Source of the DNA: Clostridiaceae bacterium
Lineage (GTDB): Bacteria; Bacillota; Clostridia; Lachnospirales; Lachnospiraceae
Length of the DNA stretch: 64,000 nt
Direction: 5' to 3'
NCBI GenBank assembly: GCA_910575585.1
Contig: CAJTGF010000018.1
Span: 1 to 64,000 of the forward strand
The first letter of the stretch is position 1. Every line of letters starts with the position of its first letter. The translations under genes were made by a program, and so were the position numbers. Under the pieces are notes generated by a model that was not told the origin of the DNA, did no database searches, and saw only the letters and a list, made by a program, of their open reading frames with translations. Positions 48,908-59,751 of this stretch are shown here, piece by piece.

Positions 48908-50584
48908 ATGGCACGAGCTAAAAACAGAGGGTATCAGCAGACTTTTACCCCTACATATACAATCCGACGCTGGCGTTTGGGCGAGTACATCCGCCTTTCC
49001 AAAGAGGATTTGAAAAAGGGCAAGGACGACAGCAACAGCGTGAAAAACCAGCGTGACCTGCTGGGGGATTTCTACCAGCGGCATATGGACGAATTTGAAA
49101 GCGCGGTTGAATATGTGGACGATGGGCACACCGGAACAGATGCCAACCGTGAAAACTTCCAGCGGCTTTTGGCCGATGTGATGAGCGGGAAAATCAACTG
49201 CGTGATTGTGAAAGACCTTTCCCGGTTCGCCCGGAATTACAGTGACGCGGGGAGTCTGATTGATAACTTGTTTGTGCAAATGGGCGTCCGCTTTATCTCC
49301 CTTGCGGAGAACGTGGACAGCTACCTGAACCCCGACAGCGTTTCAAACATTATCGTTCCGATAACTAACGTGATGAACGATAACTATTGCTATCAGACCT
49401 CAAAGAAAATCCGGCAGGTTTTTGATTACAAGCGGCGCAACGGCCAGTATATTGGCTCTTTCGCCCCCTATGGCTACATCAAAGACCCAAAGGACAAGCA
49501 CCAGCTTATTGTGGATGCGGATGCGGCTGAAATCGTCAAGCGTGTGTATTCCATGCTCCTGCAAGGCTCGTCTAAAAGGGCCATCGCGTTGTACCTCAAC
49601 GAACACGGCATACCCAGCCCCACGGCTTACCGCCGTAAAAAGGGCCTGCCCGTTTCCTCGGCTGTGGCAGACGACCCCATGTGGGGAGCCCGGATGATAC
49701 ACGAAATCCTCACCAACCCCATTTATACCGGGGATTTGGTGCAGGGCCGCCGCCGGGTGAAAAGCTACAAGGTACACCAGATCGAGGCTGTGCCGGAGGA
49801 AGAATGGGTGCGCGTTCCCGATACCCACGAGGCGATTATCACCCATGAAACCTTTGACAAGGTGCAGGCCCTGCTGGTACGCGATACCCGGACATCCCCC
49901 AAAGGGCGGGAGGTTCACTTGTTCAGCGGTTTTCTGAAATGTGCGGATTGCGGGAAATCCATCACCCGCAGCCAGAGCGGGAAAAATGTATATTACGCCT
50001 GCTCCACTTACAAGAACCGCTCCCGGACGGCCTGCTCCATGCACTCTATCAAGCACAACCGTTTAGAGGCCGCCGTTCTGTTCGCTATCCAGTATCAAGT
50101 GAACACCGCCGTTTCCTACTCGGAATTGATTGCCCGTATCAATTCGGCCCCGCTGAAAAAAAGTCAATCCCACCGCCTTAACGACCAGATAGCCGCAAAG
50201 GAAAAGGAATTGACGAAAATCACCCGCTATAAGCAGTCACTGTATCAAGACTGGAAAGACGGGGAAATCTCCCAGCAGGAATACCGGGATATGAAAGCCG
50301 ATTATGAACGGCAGGCCGCCGAGCTTGCGGATGTGCTGGCCCGGCTGAACGCGGAACGGGCGGAGCTCTTGAATGGCGTTGACAAGGAACACCCCGCGCT
50401 GGTAGCTTTTGCAAAGTATCAAAGCATTGAAACGCTCACCCGTGAAATCCTCACGGACTTGGTAGACCATATCAAGGTTTACGAAAACGGCAATATAAGC
50501 GTTCATTTCAAATTCGCGGACGAGTTCCGCAAGATTGCCGAGTACATTGAAATCAACACCACTGACACCGCCGAGGCGGGCTGA
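48908..50584 (+). CDS. Large serine recombinase of the ICE
   Basis: 558 residues, ATG with AAGGAGG upstream. Catalytic Ser31 in YIRLSKEDL, followed by KDLSRFARNYSDAGSLIDN, a recombinase domain, a zinc ribbon (CADCGKS, YYACSTYKNRSRTAC) and a coiled coil near 420-490. It is the last gene of the ICE and should catalyse integration and excision. A TATAAT at 48873 lies just upstream, after palindrome copy 14. Confidence 0.93.
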   Translation: MARAKNRGYQQTFTPTYTIRRWRLGEYIRLSKEDLKKGKDDSNSVKNQRDLLGDFYQRHMDEFESAVEYVDDGHTGTDANRENFQRLLADVMSGKINCVIVKDLSRFARNYSDAGSLIDNLFVQMGVRFISLAENVDSYLNPDSVSNIIVPITNVMNDNYCYQTSKKIRQVFDYKRRNGQYIGSFAPYGYIKDPKDKHQLIVDADAAEIVKRVYSMLLQGSSKRAIALYLNEHGIPSPTAYRRKKGLPVSSAVADDPMWGARMIHEILTNPIYTGDLVQGRRRVKSYKVHQIEAVPEEEWVRVPDTHEAIITHETFDKVQALLVRDTRTSPKGREVHLFSGFLKCADCGKSITRSQSGKNVYYACSTYKNRSRTACSMHSIKHNRLEAAVLFAIQYQVNTAVSYSELIARINSAPLKKSQSHRLNDQIAAKEKELTKITRYKQSLYQDWKDGEISQQEYRDMKADYERQAAELADVLARLNAERAELLNGVDKEHPALVAFAKYQSIETLTREILTDLVDHIKVYENGNISVHFKFADEFRKIAEYIEINTTDTAEAG

Positions 50585-50889
50585 CCCCCGCCAAAGCAAA
50601 AAACCTTTTGACAGTGTGTTTTCCTAATAGGAGCTAATCATATGGAAATAAACTAACATTCCAGAAGACTTTGGTTACTACAACTAATCAATAAGGAATT
50701 ACTTCGATAATGGGAGAAATGATAGACAGACGAAAAACAAATCAAGACCATTTTGCCCTATGCAGGCTATGTCCATAGAATTTCACAACTCTGTTAATCC
50801 AAAAGCATTCTGATAAAAATAAAACCCAATCGGGAATAAATCAAAGGAAACCGAATAGGATAGATAATAATATTCGGAGCCATATCTCT
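50585..50889. other. ICE right end and start of chromosome
   Basis: Composition changes abruptly from GC-rich to AT-rich within about 40 bases of the recombinase stop. The attachment site should lie in this stretch, but it cannot be fixed without the left end. A short frame after AGGAG at 50629 stops at once. The last 60 bases contain an A/T-rich -10-like GATAAT before dacF. Confidence 0.5.
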
Positions 50890-52128
50890 ATGAATCCCAA
50901 ATACCCTCTATATAAATACATTGCAGCAATCCTGGTTACCCTGACTCTGTCTTGTCAGATGTTTTTCGTCCCAGCCAATGCCGGACAGGAGGAGGACTCA
51001 TCTCTGAATCTGAACGCCCAGTCCGCGGTTCTGATGGATGCCTCCACCGGGCGAGTGCTTTACGGGAAAGAGGAGGATCTGATCCGCCCTATGGCCAGCA
51101 CCACCAAGATCATGACCTGTATCCTGGCTTTGGAGAGGTGCGATCCTGATGATGAGGTGGTGGTGTCCTCCTACGCGGCCAGCCAGCCCAAGGTCCATCT
51201 TGGGGCGGCTTCCGGGCGCAGGTTCCGGCTGGGGGATATTCTCCACTCTCTCATGCTGGAGTCCCACAATGACAGCGCCGTGATGGTGGCGGAGCATGTG
51301 GCGGGCAGCACGCAGGAATTTGCGGCGCTGATGAACGAAAAAGCCAGGGACATCGGGTGTGAACATACCTGGTTCATTACGCCCAACGGTCTGGACGCCC
51401 AAGAGACGGGGGATGGCGGAGAGGTAAGGCTTCATAGCACTACAGCCAGGGATTTGGCGGCCATTATGAGCTACTGTGTCTGGCAGTCCCCCAAGAGCCG
51501 TGAGTTTCTGGCCATAACCCAGGCCCAGAACTATTATTTCACGGATCTGGACGGGAAAGGCAATTATTCCTGCGTTAACCATAACGCGCTTCTGACTATG
51601 ATGGACGGAGTCGTGTCAGGGAAGACCGGGTTTACGGGAGGAGCCGGGTACTGCTATGTGGGGGCGCTGGAAGATAACGGGAGAAAGTACGTGATCGCCC
51701 TTCTTGGCTGCGGCTGGCCGCCTCACAAAACGTACAAGTGGAATGACGCCAGAAAGCTATTTACCTATGGGCTACAAAATTATGAGAACCGTCCTGCAGG
51801 GGAAACGCCAAAGCTACCCCCTGTTTTGGTGGATGGAGGGATTCCCGCTGACGGCATGGGGCATGAGGCCAGGATTGGGCTAAAAACTTTGGGGGAGGAA
51901 GGGAAGGTTTTTCAGGCGCTTATGAAAGAGGGGGAGAGGATAGAGACGCAGATCCGTATCCCCTCAAAGCTTGCCGCTCCCGTAAGGGCAGGGCAGCAGG
52001 TGGGGGAGATTGTCTACACCTTGGAGGGGGTCCGGGTATATTCCCGTCCGGTGTATGCAGCGGAGACGGTGGAGCAGATCGACTGGAGATGGTGTGCCGG
52101 ACAGACAGCGGGATTATTTTTACAGTAA
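50890..52128 (+). CDS. D-alanyl-D-alanine carboxypeptidase (DacF/PBP5 type)
   Basis: 412 residues with a signal peptide (about 1-31, YIAAILVTLTLSCQMFFVPA). The penicillin-binding motifs are intact: S-x-x-K in ASTTK (Ser about 69), S-x-N in SHN (about 124) and K-T-G in GKTGFTGG (about 245). A C-terminal PBP5-type domain follows. It trims the terminal D-Ala of peptidoglycan pentapeptides outside the cell. It is the first chromosomal gene after the ICE. Confidence 0.9.
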   Translation: MNPKYPLYKYIAAILVTLTLSCQMFFVPANAGQEEDSSLNLNAQSAVLMDASTGRVLYGKEEDLIRPMASTTKIMTCILALERCDPDDEVVVSSYAASQPKVHLGAASGRRFRLGDILHSLMLESHNDSAVMVAEHVAGSTQEFAALMNEKARDIGCEHTWFITPNGLDAQETGDGGEVRLHSTTARDLAAIMSYCVWQSPKSREFLAITQAQNYYFTDLDGKGNYSCVNHNALLTMMDGVVSGKTGFTGGAGYCYVGALEDNGRKYVIALLGCGWPPHKTYKWNDARKLFTYGLQNYENRPAGETPKLPPVLVDGGIPADGMGHEARIGLKTLGEEGKVFQALMKEGERIETQIRIPSKLAAPVRAGQQVGEIVYTLEGVRVYSRPVYAAETVEQIDWRWCAGQTAGLFLQ

Positions 52129-52233
52129 TCGCCAATTTAGAACCTGAAAGTTGAAACAGGCCACTCAAAGAAGCGATTTTACCGAATAAAATACTTTATT
52201 GGAAAAATATTTTATGGAAAATTTATAAAAGTA

Positions 52234-52262
52234 TTGACAAGGAGGGCTGTTTGTATTATCAT
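52234..52262 (+). promoter_or_regulatory. Promoter of the beta-glucoside operon
   Basis: TTGACA (52234-52239), a 17-base spacer and TATCAT (52257-52262). Confidence 0.65.
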
Positions 52263-52294
52263 AATATTCAGGAACAGAAATGAATAAAAAGATA

Positions 52295-52378
52295 GGCTTG
52301 TTACTTAATCACGATATTAAGGCAAATTCTATAATATATCTGCTGAGAAGACAGATATATATGGAGTTTGTCTTTTTT
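52295..52378 (+). promoter_or_regulatory. RAT antiterminator site overlapping a terminator
   Basis: GGCTTGTTACTTAATC and ATTAAGGCAAATTC (52295-52330) match the RAT pattern bound by BglG/LicT proteins. A terminator stem (AAGACA at 52348, TGTCTT at 52369) with a T-run follows. Antiterminator binding would favour readthrough into the operon when beta-glucosides are present. Confidence 0.75.
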
Positions 52379-52410
52379 ATTTGTTTTTGTTTCGGAAAGG
52401 AGGCAGGAAG

Positions 52411-53277
52411 GTGAAGAAAGAGTTCAAGCAGATCCTGATTGTAAAAAATATTGTAAATAACAATATTGTGATAGCGAAGGATTTCTACGGCCGGGAAGTT
52501 ATCGCTATTGGCAAGGGATTGGGATTTCGTAAACACAAGAATGAAGCAGTTTATCCGGAAGAAATAACAAAAACCTATATTTCAGTGGATAAGCCCAATT
52601 ATGCTGTGTTTACCTTGCTTGAAGAGATTCCTTTTGAGGTGATTGAAATTTCCCAGAAGATTATTGATTATGCGGAAGAACATCTGAAAGGCACATTTAA
52701 TGTGAATTTCCTTATGACTCTGGCTGACCATATACATTTCAGCATCGTTCAGTATCATCAGGGAAATCAAACACCAAAACTGCTGAATGAAGAGGTAAAG
52801 CGGTTCTACAGGGAAGAATATAATGTTGCCCAGAAGGCGGTTGCGATGATCAATGAACAGTTTGCTATTGATCTTCCAAAGGATGAGGTGACTTCCATTG
52901 CTTTTCACCTGATTACCGCAACTGAAAATAAATCGAATCCGCAGATGCTTCAGATCATGCATGCGGTGTCTGATATTGTAAAGATTGTGGAGCAGCACCT
53001 GGGCTGTCCGCTGGATGAGCATTCTCTGACGTACTCCAGATTTATTATCCATTTAAAGCTCTTTCTTAGAAATGTATTGTCAGACCAGGCAGCGCATAAC
53101 GAAGTCTCTTTTGCATCTATTTTTAACCAGTTAAAGACAGAGTACGAGCAAAGTCTGGAATGTGTAAAGAGTATTTCTGATTATGTAATGGAACATTACA
53201 ACTATCTGTGCAGTGACGAAGACTGTATTTATCTGATGATAGATATTGTCCACTTATATGAGAGATCAAAATCGTAG
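52411..53277 (+). CDS. BglG-family transcription antiterminator
   Basis: 288 residues from the GTG at 52411 behind AAAGGAGG. The first 60 residues are the CAT RNA-binding domain (KNIVNNNIVIAKDFYGREVI, GKGLGFRKHKNEAV). Two PRD domains follow with their conserved histidines (LADHIHFSI; HSLTYSRFIIHLKLF). PTS components phosphorylate these to control RNA binding. The RAT/terminator just upstream is its likely target. Confidence 0.92.
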   Translation: MKKEFKQILIVKNIVNNNIVIAKDFYGREVIAIGKGLGFRKHKNEAVYPEEITKTYISVDKPNYAVFTLLEEIPFEVIEISQKIIDYAEEHLKGTFNVNFLMTLADHIHFSIVQYHQGNQTPKLLNEEVKRFYREEYNVAQKAVAMINEQFAIDLPKDEVTSIAFHLITATENKSNPQMLQIMHAVSDIVKIVEQHLGCPLDEHSLTYSRFIIHLKLFLRNVLSDQAAHNEVSFASIFNQLKTEYEQSLECVKSISDYVMEHYNYLCSDEDCIYLMIDIVHLYERSKS

Positions 53278-53292
53278 TAGGAGGGATGAATT

Positions 53293-54675
53293 ATGGCTAA
53301 AGTGAATTATGAGGAATTGGCCGCCAGTATTATGGGACAAATCGGCGGTACAGAAAATGTAAAAACAGTAACTCACTGTGTTACACGTCTGCGTTTTCAT
53401 TTAAAAGACAGAGGCGCAGCCAGAGATAATGAGATAAAAAAGCTTCCTGGAGTTCTGGGAGTCGTGTACGGCAACGGACAGTATCAGATTATTCTGGGAG
53501 AGCATCTCTTTACTACATATGACTGTATCGTAAAAAATTATTCGGTTGAAACAGAGGAATTGATCAATGAAAACCTGGACGAGGATTTACTTAAGGGACA
53601 GAAGAACGCAAAATACTATTTCGAGAAAATAATTACTTTTATGGGGCAGGCGCTGACGCCGTTTATCACAGTGGTGTACGGAGCGGGAATGCTGCGGGTT
53701 GTGCTGTCTCTTGTCAGTTACTTTGCGCCGGCGGTGACCGAAAGTTCGACCTATCAGATGTTTAATTTTATGGCGCTGACACCTTTTTATTTTATGCCGA
53801 TTTTGGTTGCTTATGGAACTTCAAGGGTGCTAAAGTCCAATCCGGCTTTTGCGATTGCTATGGCAGCGGCTTTGCTGTACCCGGATTTTAATGCCATAAT
53901 GGCGGCCGGTGAGCCTGTGTCCATGTTTGGGTTGCCCGTCCATCTGGGGACTTATGGGAACTCGCTGCTTCCGGGGATTTTTTCAGCGATTCTCTGCGCC
54001 TATTTGGAGCGATTTTTCTATCGCGTCATACCAGGCATGCTAAAATCGGTATTTGCGCCGCTGTGCGTTTTTCTCATCGGCTTTCCTGTTACTGTACTGG
54101 TTTTAGGACCGGCCGGTTCCATTGTCGGTTCCTGGATTGTGGCAGGAATTGTATGGCTGCAGTCCCATGTAGGCGGTTTTGCGCCCGGAATTATCGCGGC
54201 CACACATCCGTTCCTGGTAATGACCGGCGTTAATATGCTGATGGTTGGGCCTATGACCGAACTTTTAGCCCGGGTAGGCTTTGACAATGTATTTCGTCCC
54301 GGATGGATTTTACATAACATATCCGAGGGAGGAGCCTGTATCGCGGTTGCTTTAAAAACGAAAGACAAAGATCTGCGAACGGCGGCTTTATCGGCAGGTG
54401 TGGGAGCGTTTTTGTCCGGCGTTTCGGAACCGGCGTTATATGGTATTAATCTGAGGCTGAAAAAACCCATGATCGGATTGGTTCTGGGCGGTTTTGCAGG
54501 TGGCGCGGTCGCCGGCATTATGGGCGCGAAGGCATATACCATGGGGTATTCCAGCGTACTTGGCGTAGTTATTTTTGAGGATACGCTGATAGCAATTCTG
54601 GTAGGTATTGCCGTGTCGTTTGCCGTATCGTTTCTTGTTACCATGGCCCTCTATGACGGAAAAGAAAGTGGGTGA
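53293..54675 (+). CDS. Beta-glucoside PTS permease, EIIBC
   Basis: 460 residues. The EIIB domain has its phosphorylated Cys29 in THCVTRLRFHL. The EIIC domain follows with about ten membrane segments and the GISEPALYG-like substrate loop (SGVSEPALYGINLRLKKP). It imports and phosphorylates aryl-beta-glucosides or cellobiose-type sugars. EIIA is a separate gene four bases downstream. Confidence 0.92.
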   Translation: MAKVNYEELAASIMGQIGGTENVKTVTHCVTRLRFHLKDRGAARDNEIKKLPGVLGVVYGNGQYQIILGEHLFTTYDCIVKNYSVETEELINENLDEDLLKGQKNAKYYFEKIITFMGQALTPFITVVYGAGMLRVVLSLVSYFAPAVTESSTYQMFNFMALTPFYFMPILVAYGTSRVLKSNPAFAIAMAAALLYPDFNAIMAAGEPVSMFGLPVHLGTYGNSLLPGIFSAILCAYLERFFYRVIPGMLKSVFAPLCVFLIGFPVTVLVLGPAGSIVGSWIVAGIVWLQSHVGGFAPGIIAATHPFLVMTGVNMLMVGPMTELLARVGFDNVFRPGWILHNISEGGACIAVALKTKDKDLRTAALSAGVGAFLSGVSEPALYGINLRLKKPMIGLVLGGFAGGAVAGIMGAKAYTMGYSSVLGVVIFEDTLIAILVGIAVSFAVSFLVTMALYDGKESG

Positions 54676-54678
54676 TTT

Positions 54679-56675
<1,997 letters not shown>

Positions 56676-56726
56676 GGGAAAGCAGGATTGCGGGAGCATG
56701 AAACGCAGAGCAATCCGTAGGCATCA

Positions 56727-56819
56727 GGGGGCAAAAAACCTTTTGCCCCCAACATCATGATATTGGCCGGAAATAAAAACGGCAGAAACCCGATGAATAC
56801 CGGGTTTCTGCCGTTTTGT
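56727..56819 (+). terminator. Two terminator hairpins after the beta-glucoside operon
   Basis: GGGGGCAAAA/TTTTGCCCCC (56727-56750), then AACGGCAGAAACCCG/CGGGTTTCTGCCGTT (56778-56815) with a T-rich tail. Confidence 0.85.
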
Positions 56820-56958
56820 TTGGTTGTCAGTCATTTTTACCCGGAAGCCCGGCTGATTTTTTGATCTGGTTTACGCGGCAATTGAGGTGGAGAAGATCCG
56901 TTTGGGATGGTGTATGGGGAAGGTGCAGGAATATTTTTGCAGCAGCGCCAATTTCCTC

Positions 56959-56987
56959 TTGAAAAATCCTATTTTTCAATATACAAT
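56959..56987 (+). promoter_or_regulatory. Probable promoter of the decarboxylase operon
   Basis: TTGAAA (56959-56964), a 17-base spacer and TACAAT (56982-56987), 94 bases before the start codon. The rest of 56820-57080 shows nothing else. Confidence 0.55.
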
Positions 56988-57080
56988 ATAATCGGCAGAA
57001 ATTTGGATTTACCGGCCTGGATTTGTTAAATTTGAGACAAACGGATCCGGCCAAACTATTTTATAATGGAGGACAGCAAA

Positions 57081-58535
57081 ATGAGTAATTCAGCACAAAC
57101 ATCAGCAAGCAGCCGCATCCATATGCTGCTTGATGAGAACAGTTTTGTTGAAGTCGGCTCCTATGTGACAGCCAGGAACACGGACTTTAACATGACAGAC
57201 AAGGAAACACCTGCTGATGGTGTGGTGACCGGATATGGGACCATTGACGGCTGCCTTGTGTATGTGTACAGCCAGGACGCGGCGGTTTTAGGCGGTTCCA
57301 TGGGCGAGATGCACGCAAAAAAGATCTCCAGGATCTACGGCATGGCCATGAAGATGGGTGCTCCGGTCATCGGACTGGTGGACTGCGCCGGCCTGCGTCT
57401 TCAGGAGGCTACGGACGCCCTTCACGGATTTGGAGAGCTGTTTTATGATCAGACCATGGCCTCTGGCGTAATTGTGCAGATTTCAGCCATTTTCGGCACT
57501 TGCGGCGGCGGCATGGCAGTATCCTCTGCCATTGCGGACTTTACGTTCATGGAGGAAAAGAAGGCAAAATTATTCGTAAACTCGCCCAATGCCATTGATG
57601 ACAACTATGCAGGCAAATGTGACACCGCATCAGCTGCCTATCAGAGTGAGATGGCAGGAACTGTGGATTTTACGGGGGACGAGGCAGAGGTGATCGCGAA
57701 GATCCGCGCTCTGGTATCCATTCTTCCGTCCAACAACGAGGAGGATCTGTCCTACGCTCCCTGCGGCGATGACCTAAACAGGGTCTGCGAAGGGCTTGGC
57801 AACTGCGTGGAGGATACGGGGATCGCCCTGTCTACCATCTCCGACGACAATTTCTTTATGGAGATGAAAAAAGATTTCGCTCCGTCCATGGTCACCGGAT
57901 TCATCCGGTTAAACGGCTCCACCGTAGGCTGTGTGGCCAACCGCAGCGCCGTGTACGGCGAGGACGGCAGTAAGGCGGCGGAGTATGCCCCTGTGCTTAA
58001 CGCCAAGGGCTGCAGAAAGGCGGCGGAGTTTGTAAACTTCTGCGACGCCTTTAACATCCCCCTGCTGACTCTGGTAAACGTCACCGGATATAAAGCAGAC
58101 AAGTGCAACGAAAAGACACTGGCCAAGTCGGCTGCTAAACTGACCTATGCCTTTGCCAACGCCAGCGTTCCCAAGGTAACCGTTATTGTGGGACAGGCAT
58201 ACGGCACCGCTTATCTGACCATGGCCAGCAAGTCCATCGGCGCGGATATTGTCTACGCGTGGCCCGATGCGGTCATCGGCATGATGGACGCCACCGCGGC
58301 GGCCAAGATCATGTACGCCGACGAGATCAAGGCATCGGACAACGGGGCCGTCCTGATCAGGGAGAAAGCGGCTTTGTACCGCGACATCCAGTCCAGCGCC
58401 GTGGCGGCGGCAAAGAGAGGTTATGTTGATGACATCATCGAGGCAAAGGACACCAGGAAGCGGGTCATTGCGGCTTTTGAGATGTTGTTCACAAAGAGAG
58501 AGGACCGTCCGTCCAAGAAGCATGGCACGGTCTAA
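57081..58535 (+). CDS. Acyl-CoA carboxyltransferase subunit (MmdA/PccB type)
   Basis: 484 residues from the ATG at 57081 behind ATGGAGG. Crotonase-fold carboxyltransferase motifs: GSMGEMHAKKISRIYGMAMK, VDCAGLRLQEATDA, FGTCGGGMAVSSA and QAYGTAYLTMASKSIGADIV. The family moves CO2 between biotin and acyl-CoA (methylmalonyl-CoA or propionyl-CoA). It is the first gene of an operon with an OadG-like protein, a biotin carrier, OadB and an OadA-like subunit. Confidence 0.9.
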   Translation: MSNSAQTSASSRIHMLLDENSFVEVGSYVTARNTDFNMTDKETPADGVVTGYGTIDGCLVYVYSQDAAVLGGSMGEMHAKKISRIYGMAMKMGAPVIGLVDCAGLRLQEATDALHGFGELFYDQTMASGVIVQISAIFGTCGGGMAVSSAIADFTFMEEKKAKLFVNSPNAIDDNYAGKCDTASAAYQSEMAGTVDFTGDEAEVIAKIRALVSILPSNNEEDLSYAPCGDDLNRVCEGLGNCVEDTGIALSTISDDNFFMEMKKDFAPSMVTGFIRLNGSTVGCVANRSAVYGEDGSKAAEYAPVLNAKGCRKAAEFVNFCDAFNIPLLTLVNVTGYKADKCNEKTLAKSAAKLTYAFANASVPKVTVIVGQAYGTAYLTMASKSIGADIVYAWPDAVIGMMDATAAAKIMYADEIKASDNGAVLIREKAALYRDIQSSAVAAAKRGYVDDIIEAKDTRKRVIAAFEMLFTKREDRPSKKHGTV

Positions 58536-58553
58536 TGATGAGGTGACAGGCAT

Positions 58554-59315
58554 ATGAAACAGTTTAAGAAACAGGTATTATTGGTGCTTTTTATGGCGGC
58601 GTGCCTTTTCGCTCTGACAGCCTGCGCGGCCGAGGCAGAAAAGACCAATATAGACGCAGCCGAGGCGCAGATGCTTGAGGAAAGCGCCAAGACGGTCCTT
58701 GAAGGATTCGCGGCCGTGCCGGATGCCAATCTGAATGCCATTATCGAACAGTACCGGGAAAATGACATGGAGGCCCTGGCATCGGGCCTGGAGGGCTATT
58801 TGAGCGTCAGGAATGATCTGGGCGCCTACGTCTCGACAGAGTCGGGGATCACCGTAAAAGGTGATGAGGGCTATACCATCACCCTGAACACGGTATTCGA
58901 GCAGCGGACATGTCAGTTTATCCTTACGCTGGATAAACGGATGGAGAACATCACGTCTTTGTCCTTTATCCCGTCCTATTCCCTGGGCGAGAACATGACC
59001 AAGGCGGCGCTGAACACCCTTATGGGCATGGGTACCGTGTTTGTGGTGCTGATCTTTATCAGCTGGCTTATCGGCTGCTTTAAGTATATCGGGAAGTACG
59101 AGGACAAGAGGAAGCATCCCCATCCCCCGGCTCCCTTAAAGACTAAGCCGTCCGCTCCGGCAATGGCTCCTGCCGCAAAGGAAAACCTTGTGGATGATCT
59201 GGAACTGGTGGCGGTCATCACGGCGGCTATTGCGGCAAGTTCTGACACGCCGGCAGACGGGCTGGTGGTCCGCTCCATCAGACGGGCTCCGGGTAATAAA
59301 TGGAAAAGAGCATAA
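58554..59315 (+). CDS. OadG-like subunit fused to a lipoprotein domain
   Basis: 253 residues. A lipoprotein signal (LVLFMAACLFALTAC, lipobox LTAC) and about 110 extracellular residues (LEGYLSVRNDLGAYVSTESG) precede one membrane helix (MGMGTVFVVLIFISWLIG) and a Pro/Ala-rich cytoplasmic tail typical of OadG/MmdD gamma subunits. Usual OadG proteins lack the extracellular part. The C-terminus should hold the decarboxylase complex together at the membrane. Confidence 0.8.
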   Translation: MKQFKKQVLLVLFMAACLFALTACAAEAEKTNIDAAEAQMLEESAKTVLEGFAAVPDANLNAIIEQYRENDMEALASGLEGYLSVRNDLGAYVSTESGITVKGDEGYTITLNTVFEQRTCQFILTLDKRMENITSLSFIPSYSLGENMTKAALNTLMGMGTVFVVLIFISWLIGCFKYIGKYEDKRKHPHPPAPLKTKPSAPAMAPAAKENLVDDLELVAVITAAIAASSDTPADGLVVRSIRRAPGNKWKRA

Positions 59316-59336
59316 TCAATCAGGAGGATTATCATC

Positions 59337-59708
59337 ATGAAAAATTATACGATCACAGTAAATGGCAATGTATATGAAGTAACCGTAGAAGAAGGGACAA
59401 CTGCCGGAGCGGCTTCTGCTCCAAGAGCAGCGGCAGCCCCCAAGGCAGCCCCGGCTCCGGCTGTGAAAGCGGCGGCCCCTGCAGGCGCCCAGGGTTCCGT
59501 GGCAGTGACGGCTCCCATGCCGGGCAAGATTCTGGGCATAAAGGTCCAGGCCGGCCAGAGTGTGGCTAAGGGAGACGCGATTATCGTTTTGGAGGCCATG
59601 AAGATGGAGAATGAGATTGTGGCTCCTTCCGACGGGACCATTGCCACCATCGAAGTGGCGGTGGGAGATGCTGTAGAAGCAGGCCAGACTCTGGCTACTT
59701 TAAACTAG
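59337..59708 (+). CDS. Biotin carboxyl carrier subunit
   Basis: 123 residues. After an Ala/Pro-rich hinge (about 30-55) comes a biotinyl domain with EAMKMENEIVAP; the biotinylated Lys is about 89. It shuttles CO2 between the carboxyltransferase(s) and the membrane decarboxylase. It is the only carrier in an operon with two carboxyltransferases. Confidence 0.92.
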   Translation: MKNYTITVNGNVYEVTVEEGTTAGAASAPRAAAAPKAAPAPAVKAAAPAGAQGSVAVTAPMPGKILGIKVQAGQSVAKGDAIIVLEAMKMENEIVAPSDGTIATIEVAVGDAVEAGQTLATLN

Positions 59709-59751
59709 GGGTCTGCATCTATGGACGCAGATTCCGGATGGAGGGATTAAC

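Larger units (their letters stand above)
1..50640. mobile_element. Right part of an integrative conjugative element
   Basis: The backbone carries partition-like, anti-restriction, coupling-protein, type IV secretion, relaxase and serine recombinase genes in the order typical of Clostridiales ICEs. The recombinase at 48908-50584 is the last element gene, and housekeeping genes start at 50890. The right end therefore lies in the gene-free stretch just after 50584. The left end is outside the window. The backbone is GC-rich and is interrupted by one 25.7-kb nested insertion and by an AT-richer cargo block at 43.7-47.3 kb. Exact ends are inferred, not proven. Confidence 0.75.

Noticed and set aside
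56827-57054. 75-codon minus-strand frame before the decarboxylase operon
   Set aside because: It overlaps the probable promoter, has no ribosome binding site and no recognisable features.
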